Assembly: GCF_029407905.1 (NCBI RefSeq)
Contig: NC_073627.1
Coordinates: 124,447,697 to 124,511,696, forward strand
Length of the DNA stretch: 64,000 nt
Source: Bubalus kerabau
Taxonomy: Eukaryota; Chordata; Mammalia; Artiodactyla; Bovidae
Direction: 5' to 3'
Shown here: positions 21,190 to 32,272 of the stretch, in pieces
Position numbering within the stretch: the first letter of the stretch is position 1
How the letters are laid out: each line of letters begins with the position of its first letter
Program-made: the position numbers and the translations under genes
The notes under the pieces: model-generated
The model's input: the letters and a program-made list of their open reading frames with translations, nothing else
Told to the model about the DNA's origin: nothing
The model's database searches: none

Positions 21190-21512
21190 CAATTCAGTTC
21201 AGTTCAGTTCGGTTGCTCAGTCGTGTCCGACTCTTTGCAACCCCATGAATTGCAGCACGCCAGGCCTCCCTGTCCATCACCAACTCCCGGAGTTCACCGA
21301 AACTCTTGTCCATCGAGTCGGTGATGCCATCCAACCATCTCATCCTCTGTCGTCCCCTTCTCCTCCTGCCCCCAATCCCTCCCAGCATCAGGGTCTTTTC
21401 CAATGAGTCAACTTGGCATGAGGTGGCCAAAGTATTGGAATTTCAGCTTCAGCATCAGTCCTTCCAATGAACACCCAGGACTGATCTCCTTTAGGATGGA
21501 CTGGTTGGATCT
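21190..21512 (-). mobile_element. BovB 3' end fragment, well preserved
   Basis: It is the reverse complement of the BovB 3' end. The tail CAGTTCAGTTCAGTTC (GAACT repeats on the minus strand) comes first, then GTCGTGTCCGACTC, CATCACCAACTCCCGGAGTT and GGACTGGTTGGATCTCC. The C-terminal codons GGRRRRGRQRMRWLDGIT remain open on the minus strand. Confidence 0.94.
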
Positions 21513-21609
21513 CCTACTCATATATTCTCTCACAGCACCACTTATCTCATCTTAGATGTTCACAGTTATAGATTAACATTTATTTGTGTAATTATTTGCT
21601 TAATGTCTG

Positions 21610-21725
21610 CATCCTTAACTGGACTGTAAACTCCATGCTTGCAGAAATAGCCTCACTCACTATTTCACTCCCTGTTATGGGCATAGTACATAGTAATCAC
21701 ACAAATATTGGTTGAATGAATCAAC
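21610..21725 (+). mobile_element. L2 3' end
   Basis: AACTGGACTGTAAACTCCAT, GGGCATAGTACATAGTAATC and AATATTGGTTGAATGAATC follow the L2 3' terminus. Confidence 0.7.
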
Positions 21726-22580
21726 AACTGATTGTGAATTTGGTATTAAATATACAAGTTAGAGAAGATAGCTCGGTTTACATGTGCTGGAATTGTCAGG
21801 GTGAGTTTGATGGAGGAGGCAGCACCAATTCAATCTACATTTATTGTCCACTTATCATAGGTAGGGCCTTTAGCTCTGTGTAGGATGGGGGAACTATCTA
21901 GAGCTTAATTTTGAAAGGTGGGGAGTTTTGATGGTCACAGAGGCAGGGAAGAGGCATCTTGGGTGAAGGGAAATAGCAAACTTAAAGAGTGGTGCGGAAT
22001 AAGCACAGCGGGTGAGAAAAGTAGCATTGCTGGTGGATGTTGGGTAATTGCAGGAAAATGGTGAGAGGTTATGAACTGTTTTGACCAAGATGTTGCCTTG
22101 GGTTGGATTCTCCATAAACAGATCTCATGATGAGAATTCATGTGCAAGTGATTTCTAGAGAAGTACTCCCAGGAGAAATTAGTAAGGGTGTAAAGGAAAC
22201 GGGAAGAAACCAAGTAAATGCATGTGTTTTTTAGGCAAAGTCCCAGTTTTAGCCTGATTGTGCCAGGGAGTTCTGAAGTGTAAATTACACCTCAGAATAT
22301 GTCTAAATCCAAGCAGAGGTGCTAGGCGGTCACACTCTCCCATTATTTAGGCATCAACTGCTGGTTACCTCATGGATGTAAACTCCTAGGCCCTTTGTGT
22401 TTTCTCTGGAGAAGCAGGGACAAACTAGCTCTACTGGCTCCAGGGCAGTCACTGGAAGAGATGTGCTGATAACTATTCAAAGCAAATCATTCCAAAGCCA
22501 AAGAATGTACACACTGAAAGGTCAAAAGGATGGGAAGGCCTTTTGGGAAGAGCACCTGAAGTGTCCACTATAAGAGTTCT
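21726..22580. other. Unassigned sequence (possible decayed L2 near 21828-21895)
   Basis: ATTCAATCTACATTTATTGT then CCACTTATCATAGGTAGGGC resembles antisense L2 but is too short to insist on. The remainder is unrecognised. Minus-strand frames at 21894-22115 and 21935-22213 overlap one another and lack motifs. Confidence 0.4.
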
Positions 22581-22858
22581 GCTACTGCTGCTGCTGCTAA
22601 GTCGCTTCAGTCGTGTCGGACCCTGTGCGACCCCATAGACGGCAGCCCACCAGGCTCCCCCGTCCCTGGGATTCTCCAGGCAAGAACACTGGAGTGGCTT
22701 GCCATTTCCTTCTCCAATGCATGAAAGTGAAAAGTGAAAGTGAAGTCGCTCAGTCGTGTCTGACTCTTAGCGACCCCATCGACTGTAGCCTACCAGGCTC
22801 CTCCGTCCCTGGGATTTTCCAGGCAAGAGTACTGGAGTGGGTTGCCATTGCCTTCTCC
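22581..22858 (-). mobile_element. Bov-A2 SINE, full length
   Basis: On the plus strand it begins with a CTG-rich tail (GCTACTGCTGCTGCTGCTAA) and ends CCATTGCCTTCTCC. Both monomers and the linker are complete. Confidence 0.94.
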
Positions 22859-22872
22859 GAGAGATTGATTGC

Positions 22873-23020
22873 AGTGGTTCCCAAATCTGGCTGCATTTTA
22901 GAAACACCAGAGGAACTTCTAAAGAAAAATTAATGACTTGCTTTGACTCAGATGAATTAAATCAGAAGCTCTTCAGGTAGAACTTAGGCATCAGTAGTTT
23001 TTTAAAAAGTTCCTCCCTTG
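22873..23020 (+). mobile_element. MER5-like hAT fragment
   Basis: CAGTGGTTCCCAAATCTGGC starts it (MER5 elements begin CAGTGGTTCTCAAA). Then come AGAAACACCAGAGGAACTTC, AAATCAGAAGCTCTTCAGGT and TTAGGCATCAGTAGTTTTTT, in MER5 order. It is a non-autonomous hAT-Charlie-type element with its right end decayed. Confidence 0.6.
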
Positions 23021-24019
23021 GAATCAAAGGATTAACTGGATTACAGGCTTCTGGACAAGGAGGTGGCAGGATGCAAGTAGTATTTTTAGGGAAATAAAGA
23101 GGCAGAGTTTTATAGGCTGTATTTGAGGGAGAAAAAACTGGAAGAGGTAGAGTTTTAATAAAAGGTGAGGTTATGGACTGTGGTGGTGGCAGAGAAAATG
23201 AAGATTAAAGTAACAAATTTGAGAGAAATTTTAAGGAAAAATCCAGGAAATTTAATAACTGATTAAATGTAGAGATGGAGTCAAAGTGGTTTGAAGATTT
23301 CCAGGCCAGGAGCCTGGCTTTGAAGCAGTGTTCTTTGAAGTACTATGATGCTCACACTGTGGAAAATTATATTAGCATAGCCCTTTGACATTTTCTGGAG
23401 AAGAGAAGGTGCTTCTTATTAATAAGGAAGATTGTCTTCCTATTATTCTTTGGTTACAACTTAAGACATTCTACTAACTCTTTTACTCTAAAAGTGATTG
23501 TTTAGATCATATGATGCATAATATAATGAAAGTATATATATCTTATGAGGCCTGAGGAATTTGTTCCCATGGAATTGGAACTTGGGTGTTCAGAAATGAT
23601 GTTCATAATTCTGCCATATTCTGTTAGTTATTAAATATTCCAGTTGATAGGATTGGCACCAGTTACCTCTGCTATTAATACTGCAAAATATACAGGTTTA
23701 TAGCCATCTATCTTTTCTTATATCTTAGTTATAAATTGTAACCTTTGATATGACATATAACTAGATATATCTTAAACATTTTATGCTTTTTATAATGTGG
23801 TAAGGCCTTTCTCATACTTGTGGAATATTAGAAAAAACTTTTCTCTTTTGATACAATAATTTTGTAAGCAATTGAAGTTTACATATTTTGTCTTAATTGT
23901 ATAATATTTCTTTATATATACAAAAACTACAAATGGATATTTTGCTTTATATATACACAAAAAAGTGATATAACTACTAGTGTGGTTCATTTTGTATAAT
24001 ACTTTCTCAGCACATCACA
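23021..24019. other. Unassigned AT-rich sequence, 1 kb
   Basis: I recognise no element. A small minus-strand frame at 23790-23990 is lysine/phenylalanine-rich and low in complexity. Confidence 0.45.
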
Positions 24020-24180
24020 TGAAGAATCCAGTAAGATGGTGAAAAAAGAGACTATTGTCCCTACTTTATAGATGTTAAAGTTAGGTCTAATAGGAGTAAA
24101 GTGACTTGCCCAAAGTTGCTTAGAACATAAAGTGGTGGGAAAGAAGCATGAAATCAGGTCTTTCTTCCCAACTCAAGTGT
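24020..24180 (-). mobile_element. MIR SINE fragment
   Basis: CCCTACTTTATAGATGTTAA, AGTGACTTGCCCAAAGTTGC and GAAATCAGGTCTTTCTTCCC match antisense MIR (cattttacagatg..., gacttgcccaaggtca..., cccaggtct...). Confidence 0.65.
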
Positions 24181-24344
24181 TGGGAGTGCATTGCACAAGG
24201 GAGTTCCGTTGTGCATTGCTTTCTTATTCTAAAGTGTTAAAAAGTGATTCTTTGGGGTTCTGCTTTTCCCAGGTTGTGGACATTCATATTTGGATATCTC
24301 ACTTACTACATATGAGCTGTGGCTTTTAAATTTTGGGAGGCAAC

Positions 24345-24488
24345 AGTGGCAACAACAAGTATCAATTTGATATTATCTGTTAAATGACAGACACTATGCT
24401 TGAAATTTTGCAAATGTTTGCTCTAATCTTCTTAATAACATTATGTAATATGTAGTAATAACCTCATTTTGCAAATAAAAAAACTGAA
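24345..24488 (-). mobile_element. MIR SINE fragment
   Basis: ACAGACACTATGCTTGAAAT, CTAATCTTCTTAATAACATT and ACCTCATTTTGCAAATAAAA follow antisense MIR (cattgtgctaag..., aatcctcacaac..., cattttacaga). It is diverged. Confidence 0.5.
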
Positions 24489-25396
24489 ACTTAAAATGGT
24501 GTTATTCTTTAACAAAATGGTTGCATCATATTTTAGATTTCACATATAAGTGATATATGATATTTGTCTTTCTCTGTTTGACTTACTTTACTTATGATGA
24601 TGATCTCTGGGTCCATCCATGTTGCTACAAGTGGCTTTTATTTCATTCTTTTTTTGTGGAGATATAGGCTTTCCTGGTGGCTCAGTGGTAAAGAATCTGC
24701 CTGCCAACGCAGAAAATGTGCGTTCAGTCCCTGAGTTGGGAAGATCATCTGGAGAAGGATATGGCAACCCACTCCAGTATTCTTACCTGGAAAACCCCAT
24801 GGACAGAGGAGCCTGGCGGGCTACAGTCTGTGGCGTCACAAGAGAGTCAGACATGACTTAGTGACTCAACAACAACAATATATATATATGTACACACACA
24901 TCTTCTTTATCCATTCATCTGTTGAGGGATACTTAGGTTGCTCCCATGTCTTGGCTATTGTAAATAGTACTGCTGTGAATATTTGAGTGTATGTATCTTT
25001 TAGAATTAGAGTTTTCTCTGGCTATATCCCAGAAATGGAATTGCTGGATCATATGGTAACTCAATTTTTATTTACAAAACAGAAGCAGACTCACAGACAT
25101 AGGAAATAAACTTACGGTTACCAAAAGGGAAAGGGGGGAAGGGATAAATTAGGAGTTTGGGATTGGCAGATACAAACTACTTTATATAAAATAAATAAAA
25201 AACAAGGTCTTGCTGCATAGCTTAGGGAACTATATTCAATATCTTATAATAAACTCTAATGGAAAAGAATGCATAATATGTATATGGATAACTGAATCAC
25301 TTGCTATATACTAGAAACTAAGACAACATTGTAAATTAACATATGTCAATTAAAAAAATAAAATGAAACAAACCAAAAACCGGTTGTACTTAAAAT
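24489..25396 (+). mobile_element. L1 with 5' inversion (twin-primed structure), host of a Bov-tA
   Basis: The right part, about 25066-25387, is L1 3' UTR in plus orientation (CAGACTCACAGACATAGGAA, GGGATAAATTAGGAGTTTGG, ATTCAATATCTTATAATAA and an A-rich end). The left part, about 24498-25065, is ORF2 C-terminal and adjacent L1 sequence in minus orientation (GGTCCATCCATGTTGCTACA, TCTTCTTTATCCATTCATCT, ATGGAATTGCTGGATCATAT). Opposite orientation within one insertion is the hallmark of twin priming. The candidate TSD ACTTAAAAT lies at 24489-24497 and 25388-25396. Confidence 0.75.
24667..24900 (+). mobile_element. Bov-tA SINE inside the inverted L1, with CAA/TA/CA tail
   Basis: The head is GGCTTTCCTGGTGGCTCAGT, and the Bov-A part ends AGACATGACTTAGTGACTC. 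The tail goes through CAACAACAACAATATATAT to ACACACA, a microsatellite seeded from the SINE tail. Confidence 0.93.
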
Positions 25397-25690
25397 AGGC
25401 ATTGCAGTTCAAAGGAAAAAAGAATAAAAAAATGCATTATGATTTTAAAGTTTTTACTACAAGTATTTATTGAAACCATTTTCTTCAAATAGCTTTCTTA
25501 TATTCATTTTTAATGTTTTACTTAGATTTCTATTTGATTAGTTTATAATCATAGGGTTTTTAGAATCACTTCTTATATGTCCCCTATGACTCCTATTCAT
25601 TTTTAAAGTTTGAATTTTTTACATAATGAAGTAATATTTGTGACTAGTTTTAGTGGGCATCTATGGCTAAGTCTATTCAATATATGTATT
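25397..25690. other. Unassigned sequence
   Basis: About 290 bp of AT-rich sequence with nothing recognised. Confidence 0.5.
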
Positions 25691-26770
25691 ATTCTTGCTT
25701 TATGCTTATAGTTCCTTCTGGAAACTTTCTCTCCAGCATGTTTCATTCCTGCTCCTGGGATATAAACAGATCTAGTTTGGCCTATCAGATTATTTCATTC
25801 ACTAAGCATTAGTGTTCAGTTCTTTTTAGGGATGGGCAAGTAGATTTGTGTAATAAAGAATTTGGCCTCAGCTCAAAGACGTATCTGATCTTCATCTTTC
25901 ATTTCTAGGAGGCAACTTCTAAACCCATGTAATTTCATGCCAGGGGTTTCTTTATTAGTCATGATAGGCTCCTTAGACCATGTGATATCAGACTGATTTC
26001 CAAAAGATTTGGCTAGAGATCGAACTAAACCATGTAGGTAATTATTCAATCAATCATGCCTACCTATTAAGCCCTCATAAAAAACTATGGACTTGGAAGC
26101 TTGGGTAAGCTTCCTTAGCTGGGAGTACTCTTTGAATATTGTCATATATAAGTGCTGGAAGAGTAATGTATACCTGAGGATGCTGAAAGCTTTGCATCTG
26201 GAACCCTTCTAGACTTTGCCCTGTGCATGTTTTCCTTTGGTTGACTCTGATTTGTATCTTTTTGCTATAATAAAACTATGCTCTGTGCTGTGTGAAGTTG
26301 CTCAGTCATGTCTGACTCTTTGTGATCCCATGGACTGTAGCCCACCAAGCTCCTCTGTCCACGGGATTTTGGGCAGGAATACTGGAGTGGGTTGTTCTGC
26401 AGGGGATCTTTCCGATCCAGGGATCAAACCTAGGTCTCCCACATTGCAGGCAGACTGTCTGAGCCACCAGGGAAGTGCTTAATAAAACTATGATGATGGC
26501 TAATGGTTTCCTGAGTGCTATGCGTTGTTCTAGTGAACCATCGAACTTGTGGGTGGTCATGAGAACTACCCTGAATTTGTAGCTGGCTGGTCTAAAGTGC
26601 AGGCGTCCTTTTGGGATTCCAGAACTTGTGTCTGGTGTCTGTTCCCTCTGATTTTGCACTTGGTGTCAGAAGTATTGGGCATACTTGGCAGTCTGGAGAA
26701 CTATGCCCTTAACCTTGAGTTTGACCAGTTTTGGGTAAGGGTCAAGCAGAATATTGCATAGAATTAGTAT
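25691..26770 (+). repeat. Old LTR-like interspersed repeat, interrupted by Bov-tA
   Basis: Phrases such as CCCTGTGCATGTTTTCCTTT, CTATAATAAAACTATG (polyadenylation-like), GAACTTGTGGGTGGTCATGA, TTTGTAGCTGGCTGG and ACTTGGTGTCAGAAGTATTG recall a mammalian LTR I cannot name. No gag, pol or env frame is visible. The left boundary is uncertain. Confidence 0.35.
26281..26480 (-). mobile_element. Bov-tA SINE with 12-bp TSD
   Basis: On the plus strand the Bov-A part comes first (GAAGTTGCTCAGTCATGTCT) and the tRNA head last (GAGCCACCAGGGAAG). The perfect TSD AATAAAACTATG is at 26269-26280 and 26481-26492. It inserted directly on an AATAAA-containing site. Confidence 0.95.
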
Positions 26771-27456
26771 ATGGACAGGTAGGGAAGTTCTCTTTCTAGA
26801 AATATTAAGCTAGGGATGTTAAGGAAAGATGTAGTTGTCTTGCTGCTGGCCATGCTCTCTGCCATGCATGCAGAATGTAACTGGGTAGTGTTAGAAGTGT
26901 GAAATGAAAAAAGAAATCTCTGGTAATGCTGTTTGAGCCCACTGGTTGCACTGTGCCAGATGCCATATGTATCCATGACTTCCTGGTTCAGTAAATCATT
27001 AAATTTCCTTTTTGCTTAAACTAGTTTGAACTGGCTTCCATTACAATCTAAGAGTCTATCAAACACTTGTTCTAGGATCCAGTGCTTTTCCTGAAGGATC
27101 ACAAAGCTCCACAGGTATTGCTGAATGAAATTTTGATAAAGAATTTCCTAATTTTCATGAATCCCTGATAATCACTTAGAACTTTGTTTCAAATATACTT
27201 TTAACTTTTATTTCATTAAGGAAGAAGTCTGACCTTTGTGAAAACATTTATTAATGAATGACCTGAATTATGTTATCTAACTACAGTTTTTGGTATGGAA
27301 ATTGAGAGTAGGGGGAAATTGTAGAGTCAAAAGATTCTGGAAATACATATATTTTAAAAATATTCTTTGTTGGGTATATAACTAATAAGAGGAAATAAAT
27401 AATAAAAAATTAATGTTAGGTGCATGAACTTAGGTTTGGAGCAAATTCTTTTGATT
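26771..27456. other. Unassigned sequence
   Basis: About 690 bp with no recognised repeat or supported frame. Confidence 0.5.
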
Positions 27457-27469
27457 AAAATTATATGGC

Positions 27470-28726
27470 ATGTACAAAGCGATCTTGAGAAAGAAGAATG
27501 GAACTGGAGGAATCAACCTACCTGACTTCAGGCTCTACTACAAAGCCACAGTTATCAAGACAGTATGGTACTGGCACAAAGACAGAAATATAGATCAATG
27601 GAACAAAATAGGAAGCCCAGAGATAAATCCACACACATATGGACACCTTATCTTTGACAAAGGAGGCAAGAATATACAATGGATTAAAGACAATCTCTTT
27701 AACAAGTGGTGCTGGGAAATCTGGTCAACCACTTGTAAAAGAATGAAACTAGAACACTTTCTAACACCATACACAAAAATAAACTCAAAATGGATTAAAG
27801 ATCTAAACGTAAGACCAGAAACTATAAAACTCCTAGAGGAGAACATAGGCAAAACACTCTCTGACATACATCACAGCAGGATCCTCTATGACCCACCTCC
27901 CAGAATATTGGAAATAAAAGCAAAAATAAACAAATGGGACCTAATTAACCTTAAAAGCTTCTGCACATCAAAGGAAACTATTAGCAAGGTGAAAAGACAG
28001 CCTTCAGAATGGGAGAAAATAATAGCAAATGAAGCAACTGACAAACAACTAATCTCGAGAATATACAAGCAACTCCTACAGCTCAACTCCAGAAAAATAA
28101 ATGACCCAATCAAAAAATGGGCCAAAGAACTAAATAGACATTTCTCCAAAGAAGACATACAGATGGCTCACAAACACATGAAAAGATGCTCAACATCACT
28201 CATTATCAGAGAAATGCAAATCAAAACCACTATGAGGTACCATTTCACACCAGTCAGAATGGCTGCGATCCAAAAGTCTACAAGTAATAAATGCTGGAGA
28301 GGGTGTGGAGAAAAGGGAACCCTCTTACACTGTTGGTGGGAATGCAAACTAGTACAGCCACTATGGAGAACAGTGTGGAGGTCCCTTAAAAAACTGGAAA
28401 TAGACCTGCCTTATGATCCAGCAATCCCACTGCTGGGCATACACACTGAGGAAACCAGAAGGGAAAGAGACACGTGTACCCCAATGTTCATCGCAGCACT
28501 GTTTATAATAGCCAGGACATGGAAGCAACCTAGATGTCCATCAGCAGATGAATGGATAAGAAAGCTGTGGTACATATACACAATGGAGTATTATTCAGCC
28601 ATTAAAAAGAATACATTTGAATCAGTTCTAATGAGGTGGATGAAACTGGATCCTATTATACAGAGTGAAGTAAGCCAGAAAGAAAAACACCAATACAGTA
28701 TACTAACGCATATATATGGAATTTAG
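27470..28726 (+). pseudogene. L1 ORF2p C-terminal third, open for 418 codons
   Basis: The frame is uninterrupted to its natural stop. The first ATG lies in the duplicated target site (GCATGTACAAAGCG), so it is not the true start. It contains the region after the RT core (LPDFRLYYKATVIKT, INSKWIKDLNVRPETIK) and the C-terminal cysteine-rich motif CX3CX7HX4C (Cys275, Cys279, His287, Cys292), which is known to aid RNA binding. It ends HQYSILTHIYGI. Endonuclease and RT catalytic domains are absent, so it cannot retrotranspose alone. Confidence 0.95.
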
Positions 28727-29083
28727 AAAGATGGTAACAATAACCCTGTGTATGAGACAGCAAAAGAGACACTGATGTATAGGACAGTCTTATGGACTCT
28801 GTGGGAGAGGGAGAGGGCAGGGAGATTTGGGAGAATGGCATTGAAACATGTAAAATATCATGTATGAAATGAGTTGCCAGTCCAGGTTCGATGCACGATA
28901 CTGGATGCTAGGGGCTGGTGCACTGGGATGACCCAGAGGGATGGAATGGGGAGGGAGGAGGGAGGAGGGTTCAGGATGGGGAACACATGTATACCTGTGG
29001 CAGATTCATTTTGATATTTGGCAAAACTAATACAGTTATGTAAAGTTTAAAAATAAAATAAAATTAAAAAAAACCAAAAAACT
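27475..29083 (+). mobile_element. L1_BT, 5'-truncated, young, with 18-bp perfect TSD
   Basis: It contains the last third of ORF2 and the 3' UTR, ending in an A-rich tail (AATAAAATAAAATTAAAAAA). The perfect 18-bp TSD AAAATTATATGGCATGTA lies at 27457-27474 and 29084-29101. ORF2 is still open across the whole retained length, so the insertion is recent by the standard of this window. It is the right kind of L1 to be polymorphic between animals. Confidence 0.97.
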
Positions 29084-29163
29084 AAAATTATATGGCATGT
29101 AAATTTCCATATATAGAAATTAGCCTGTTTACAAAGTTGTATAGAATTTATTCAAGTACAGAT

Positions 29164-29187
29164 TATATATATATATATATATATATA
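29164..29187. repeat. (TA)n microsatellite
   Basis: About 12 TA units run into ACACCCACACA. Confidence 0.95.
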
Positions 29188-29272
29188 CACCCACACATTT
29201 AAATAATTATCAAAATTTTCCTATTATAAATCAATAAATACTTATTTTAGAAAAAGGAAAAAATAAAAATAT

Positions 29273-29400
29273 CCATTCATTCAAGATACATGTCTTTAGC
29301 ACCTATTATGTATGAGACATTCTCAGAAGATTGCAATGAACAAAACATACGTATTTTTGCTGTCATGGAGATTAAATTTTGTGGTATAAAAGAAAATTAT
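29273..29400 (-). mobile_element. L2 3' end fragment, antisense
   Basis: CCATTCATTCAAGATACATG, TAGCACCTATTATGTATGAG, CAATGAACAAAACATACG and TGTCATGGAGATTAAATTTT match antisense L2 (attgagcacctactatgtgcc..., catggagcttacattct). Confidence 0.65.
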
Positions 29401-29784
29401 CAATCCTACTCTCTGAAAAAACAAGGTTAACATTTTAGTATATTTCCAACATATATGCTTGAGTGGGATGTGTGTGTGTATGTATAATGCAATTGGAATA
29501 ATGTTCTGCATGGAATCTTGGATTCTGCTTTATTCCTTAAGCTTTTTTTATCTTTAATCCTACTTTTTGTTATTTAACAGTTTTCAAAAGCATTAGTTTT
29601 TATATTGTAAGTCATATTTATATACCTCAAAATTATTTTTTTAAATTACCACACTGTGATGATTAGTTTTGTTCATGTACATTTGTCTAAACCATGCCTA
29701 TTTCATTAGGATACATTCTTGAAATGAAATTAGTGGCTAAAAATACAGGAATATTTAAGAGTTTCATGACACTCTCCAACATCA
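29401..29784. other. Unassigned AT-rich sequence
   Basis: Nothing recognised. Confidence 0.5.
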
Positions 29785-30236
29785 GTGGGTGGGGTGGTTC
29801 TGAACTAGGTTCCTTTCAAATTACTTCTTCTGCCCTGGATCTTGGAGTAGGTGAGATATTGTTGTGTGCCTTTAAGAGTGGAGTCTATTTCCCACAGCTT
29901 TCTAGGTGGGAAGTAAGCCTCACTGTCCTTCAAAGCCAAATGTTCTGGGGACTTGTGTTCCTGGTGCAGGACCCCTTGGCTGGGAGCCCAGTTTGGAGCT
30001 CAGACCCCTTACTCCTTTGGTAGAACCTCTTCAAATGTAATTATTCTCCTATTTTGGGGTTGCCCACTTGGGAGCATGGGTGACTCCACCCCTCCTGCCT
30101 ATCTTGTGGTTCCTTCTTTATATCTTTAGTTGCTGAATAATTTTTCTGTTAGATTTCAATCTTTCTCATCAATAGTTACTCAATAAATAGTAATTTTGGT
30201 GTGCCTGTGAGAAGAGATGTTTTTCTATTCTACCAT
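29785..30236 (-). mobile_element. Ancient L1 5' UTR remnant, antisense
   Basis: TGGATCTTGGAGTAGGTGAG, TTCAAAGCCAAATGTTCTGG, GGTGCAGGACCCCTTGGCTG, GAGCTCAGACCCCTTACTCC, TGGTTCCTTCTTTATATCTT and TGGTGTGCCTGTGAGAAGAG follow an old L1M leader in antisense. The L1 5' terminus would be near TACCATCTCC (30231-30240). It is non-coding. Confidence 0.6.
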
Positions 30237-30239
30237 CTC

Positions 30240-30375
30240 CTTTCACACCCACCAATCACTAATTTAATATCTACCTTTTCATATTTGCCTGTTCTGAACC
30301 TTTCATATAAATGGAATTATATAATATGTAGGCCTTTGTGACTGGCTTTTTTTCTTAGCATGTTGCGAATGGCTT
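30240..30375 (-). mobile_element. L1M 3' region fragment, antisense
   Basis: CACTAATTTAATATCTACC, TTGCCTGTTCTGAACCTTTC and ATATAAATGGAATTATATAA recall the widespread antisense L1M 3' sequence. It directly abuts the L1 5' remnant, so two old L1s lie side by side. Confidence 0.55.
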
Positions 30376-30589
30376 GCTATTTTTAAAAATTAGTATTTTA
30401 TATCATTTTAATGTTAATTTTATAAGATTGTTTCATTTGGCATTTTAAAATATTTGTGTATAATTTCTACAACAAGGGGATTATTAATTGCTTGGAAATT
30501 TCAAATAATTCACACTAAAGTCATCTGGTTTTGTAGTAATTTTCTGTTAAGCTCTTTTTTTTTTTTTTTCTGAAAAGTTCAGCAAGTCC

Positions 30590-31435
30590 CTAAGACCATC
30601 TTTGCTTCTGACACCAACTACATGTTCTGAGGGCTCCCAAGACTACCCTCAGATTTAGTAATTTGATAGAAGGATTCATAGCACTCAGCAAAGCTGGAAT
30701 ACTCATTCACAGGTATAGTTTATTACAATGAAAAGCAATAAGTTAAAATCAACCAAAGGAAGAGACATGTGGGGCAGGGTACAGGAAGACACAACTACAG
30801 AGCTTCCAGTTGTCCTTTTCAGGTAGAGTCATGTGGACAGTGCTTACTTCTCCCAGTAAAGATATGTGGCAACATAAATGGAATATTGCAACCAAAGAAG
30901 CTCACCCAAGCCTTGGGTCCAGTTTTCATTTGGCCTTGGTCATGTAGATATGGTTGACTACCTGTGTGACTGATCTTAGTCTGTAGTTCCTCCAGAGCTC
31001 CTTAGCTGCTGTCACATGGCCCAAAGCACCCTCTGCCAACCATAAATCATATTATCAGCACAGACTGTGTGGCACCAGGGCTTCCCAGGTGGTGCTAATG
31101 GTAAAGAATTCACCTGCCAAAGCAGGAGACACAAGAGATGCGGGTTCAATCCTTGGGTCAGGAAGAGCCTCTGGAGAAGGAAATGGCAACCTGCTCCAGT
31201 ATTCTTGCCTGGGAAATCTCTTGGACAGAGGACCCTGGCGGGCTACAGTCCATGGGGTCACAAAGAGTGTGACATGACTGATTGACTAAACAACAACAAC
31301 AACAAATGTGTGGCATGACCCAAGAACCCCAGGTAAACAAAGACACTCTTATCAGACAGGATATGCCAGAGGTTGGGAGGTTGCCGTCTAGGAGTTGGGG
31401 CAAAAGGTCAGGACTATTTTTAGGGCAAGGTTAAT
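30590..31435. repeat. Old LTR-like repeat, interrupted by Bov-tA
   Basis: CTCAGCAAAGCTGGAATACT, CAGGTATAGTTTATTACAAT, AGCTTCCAGTTGTCCTTTTC, GAAGCTCACCCAAGCCTTGG and, after the SINE, CAAAGACACTCTTATCAGAC follow a mammalian LTR-type repeat whose name I cannot give with confidence. The reverse strand has AATAAA at about 30717-30722, suggesting minus orientation. No retroviral frame was seen. Confidence 0.4.
31075..31306 (+). mobile_element. Bov-tA SINE with (CAA)n tail and 9-bp TSD
   Basis: The head is GGGCTTCCCAGGTGGTGCTA, and the Bov-A part ends GACATGACTGATTGACTAAA followed by (CAA)5. The TSD TGTGTGGCA is at 31066-31074 and 31307-31315. Confidence 0.94.
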
Positions 31436-31455
31436 CTTTTACTGTGCACCACTTG

Positions 31456-31734
31456 TCCTGGGTGTTCATTGGAAGAACTGATATTGAAGCTGAAACTCCA
31501 ATACATTGGCCACCTGAAGTGAAGAGCTGACTCATTTGAAAAGACCCTGATGCTGGGAAAGATTGAGGGCAGGAGGAGAAGGGGACGACAGAGGATGAGA
31601 TGGTTGGATGGCATCACCGACTCAATGGACATGGGTTTGAGTGGACTCCAGGAGTTGGTGATGGACAGGGAGGCCTGGCGTGCTGCGGTTCTTGGAGTCA
31701 CAGAATCGGACACAACTGAGCCACTGAAGTGAAC
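31456..31734 (+). mobile_element. BovB 3' end fragment
   Basis: It runs from CCTGGGTGTTCATTGGAAGA to CACTGAAGTGAACT. The C-terminal codons RRRRGRQRMRWLDGITDSMD are open. It is moderately diverged. Confidence 0.94.
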
Positions 31735-32063
31735 TTATAGCTGAAAAATCCATTTAGAATTTTTGTTTCATGTGTTAATTTTGCTTATATTTTCCAGAGA
31801 ATTTTGTGTATCACCTTTTTCAAATTTTTGTTGAAATTTAATTTTATGTATTACCTATTTTGATTCTCTGTTTCCTTAAAAATCCATTTTCTCATTTCTA
31901 AGCTTTAACTTTGTATTTTTAGTAATGTTTCCTAATGAAATTTGTCAACTTTGCTATAATTTTTCTTCCCTTATATCTAAAAAAGTTAATTCAAGAGTTC
32001 CTACAGTTACTTATTAATTATCTTTATGCTTATTTTTAAATGTATTCTGTTTCTTAAGTTTGT
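31735..32063. other. Unassigned AT-rich sequence
   Basis: Nothing recognised in about 330 bp. Confidence 0.5.
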
Positions 32064-32072
32064 TTTACTGTT

Positions 32073-32272
32073 CAGTTCAGTTCAGTCGCTCAGTCGTGTC
32101 TGACTCTTTGTAACCCCATGAACCACAGCACACCAGGCCTCCCTGTCCATCACCAACTCCCGGAGTCCACCCAAACCTATGTCCATTGTGTTGATGATGC
32201 CATCCAACCATCTCATCCTCTGTTGTCCCCTTTCCTCCTGCCCTCAATCTTTCCCAGCATCAGGGTCTTTAC
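32073..32272 (-). mobile_element. BovB 3' end fragment, with 9-bp TSD
   Basis: It is the reverse of the BovB end, from CAGTTCAGTTCAGTCGCTC to CCCAGCATCAGGGTC. The TSD TTTACTGTT is at 32064-32072 and 32273-32281. The 200-bp insert is purely 3' end. Confidence 0.93.

Noticed and set aside
25691..26770. Possible endogenous retrovirus
   Set aside because: Only LTR-like phrases are seen. I found no primer-binding site, gag, pro, pol or env frame, so I call only an old LTR-like repeat.
27595..28158. Two 90-codon minus-strand frames
   Set aside because: They are shadows opposite the intact L1 ORF2 C-terminal frame.
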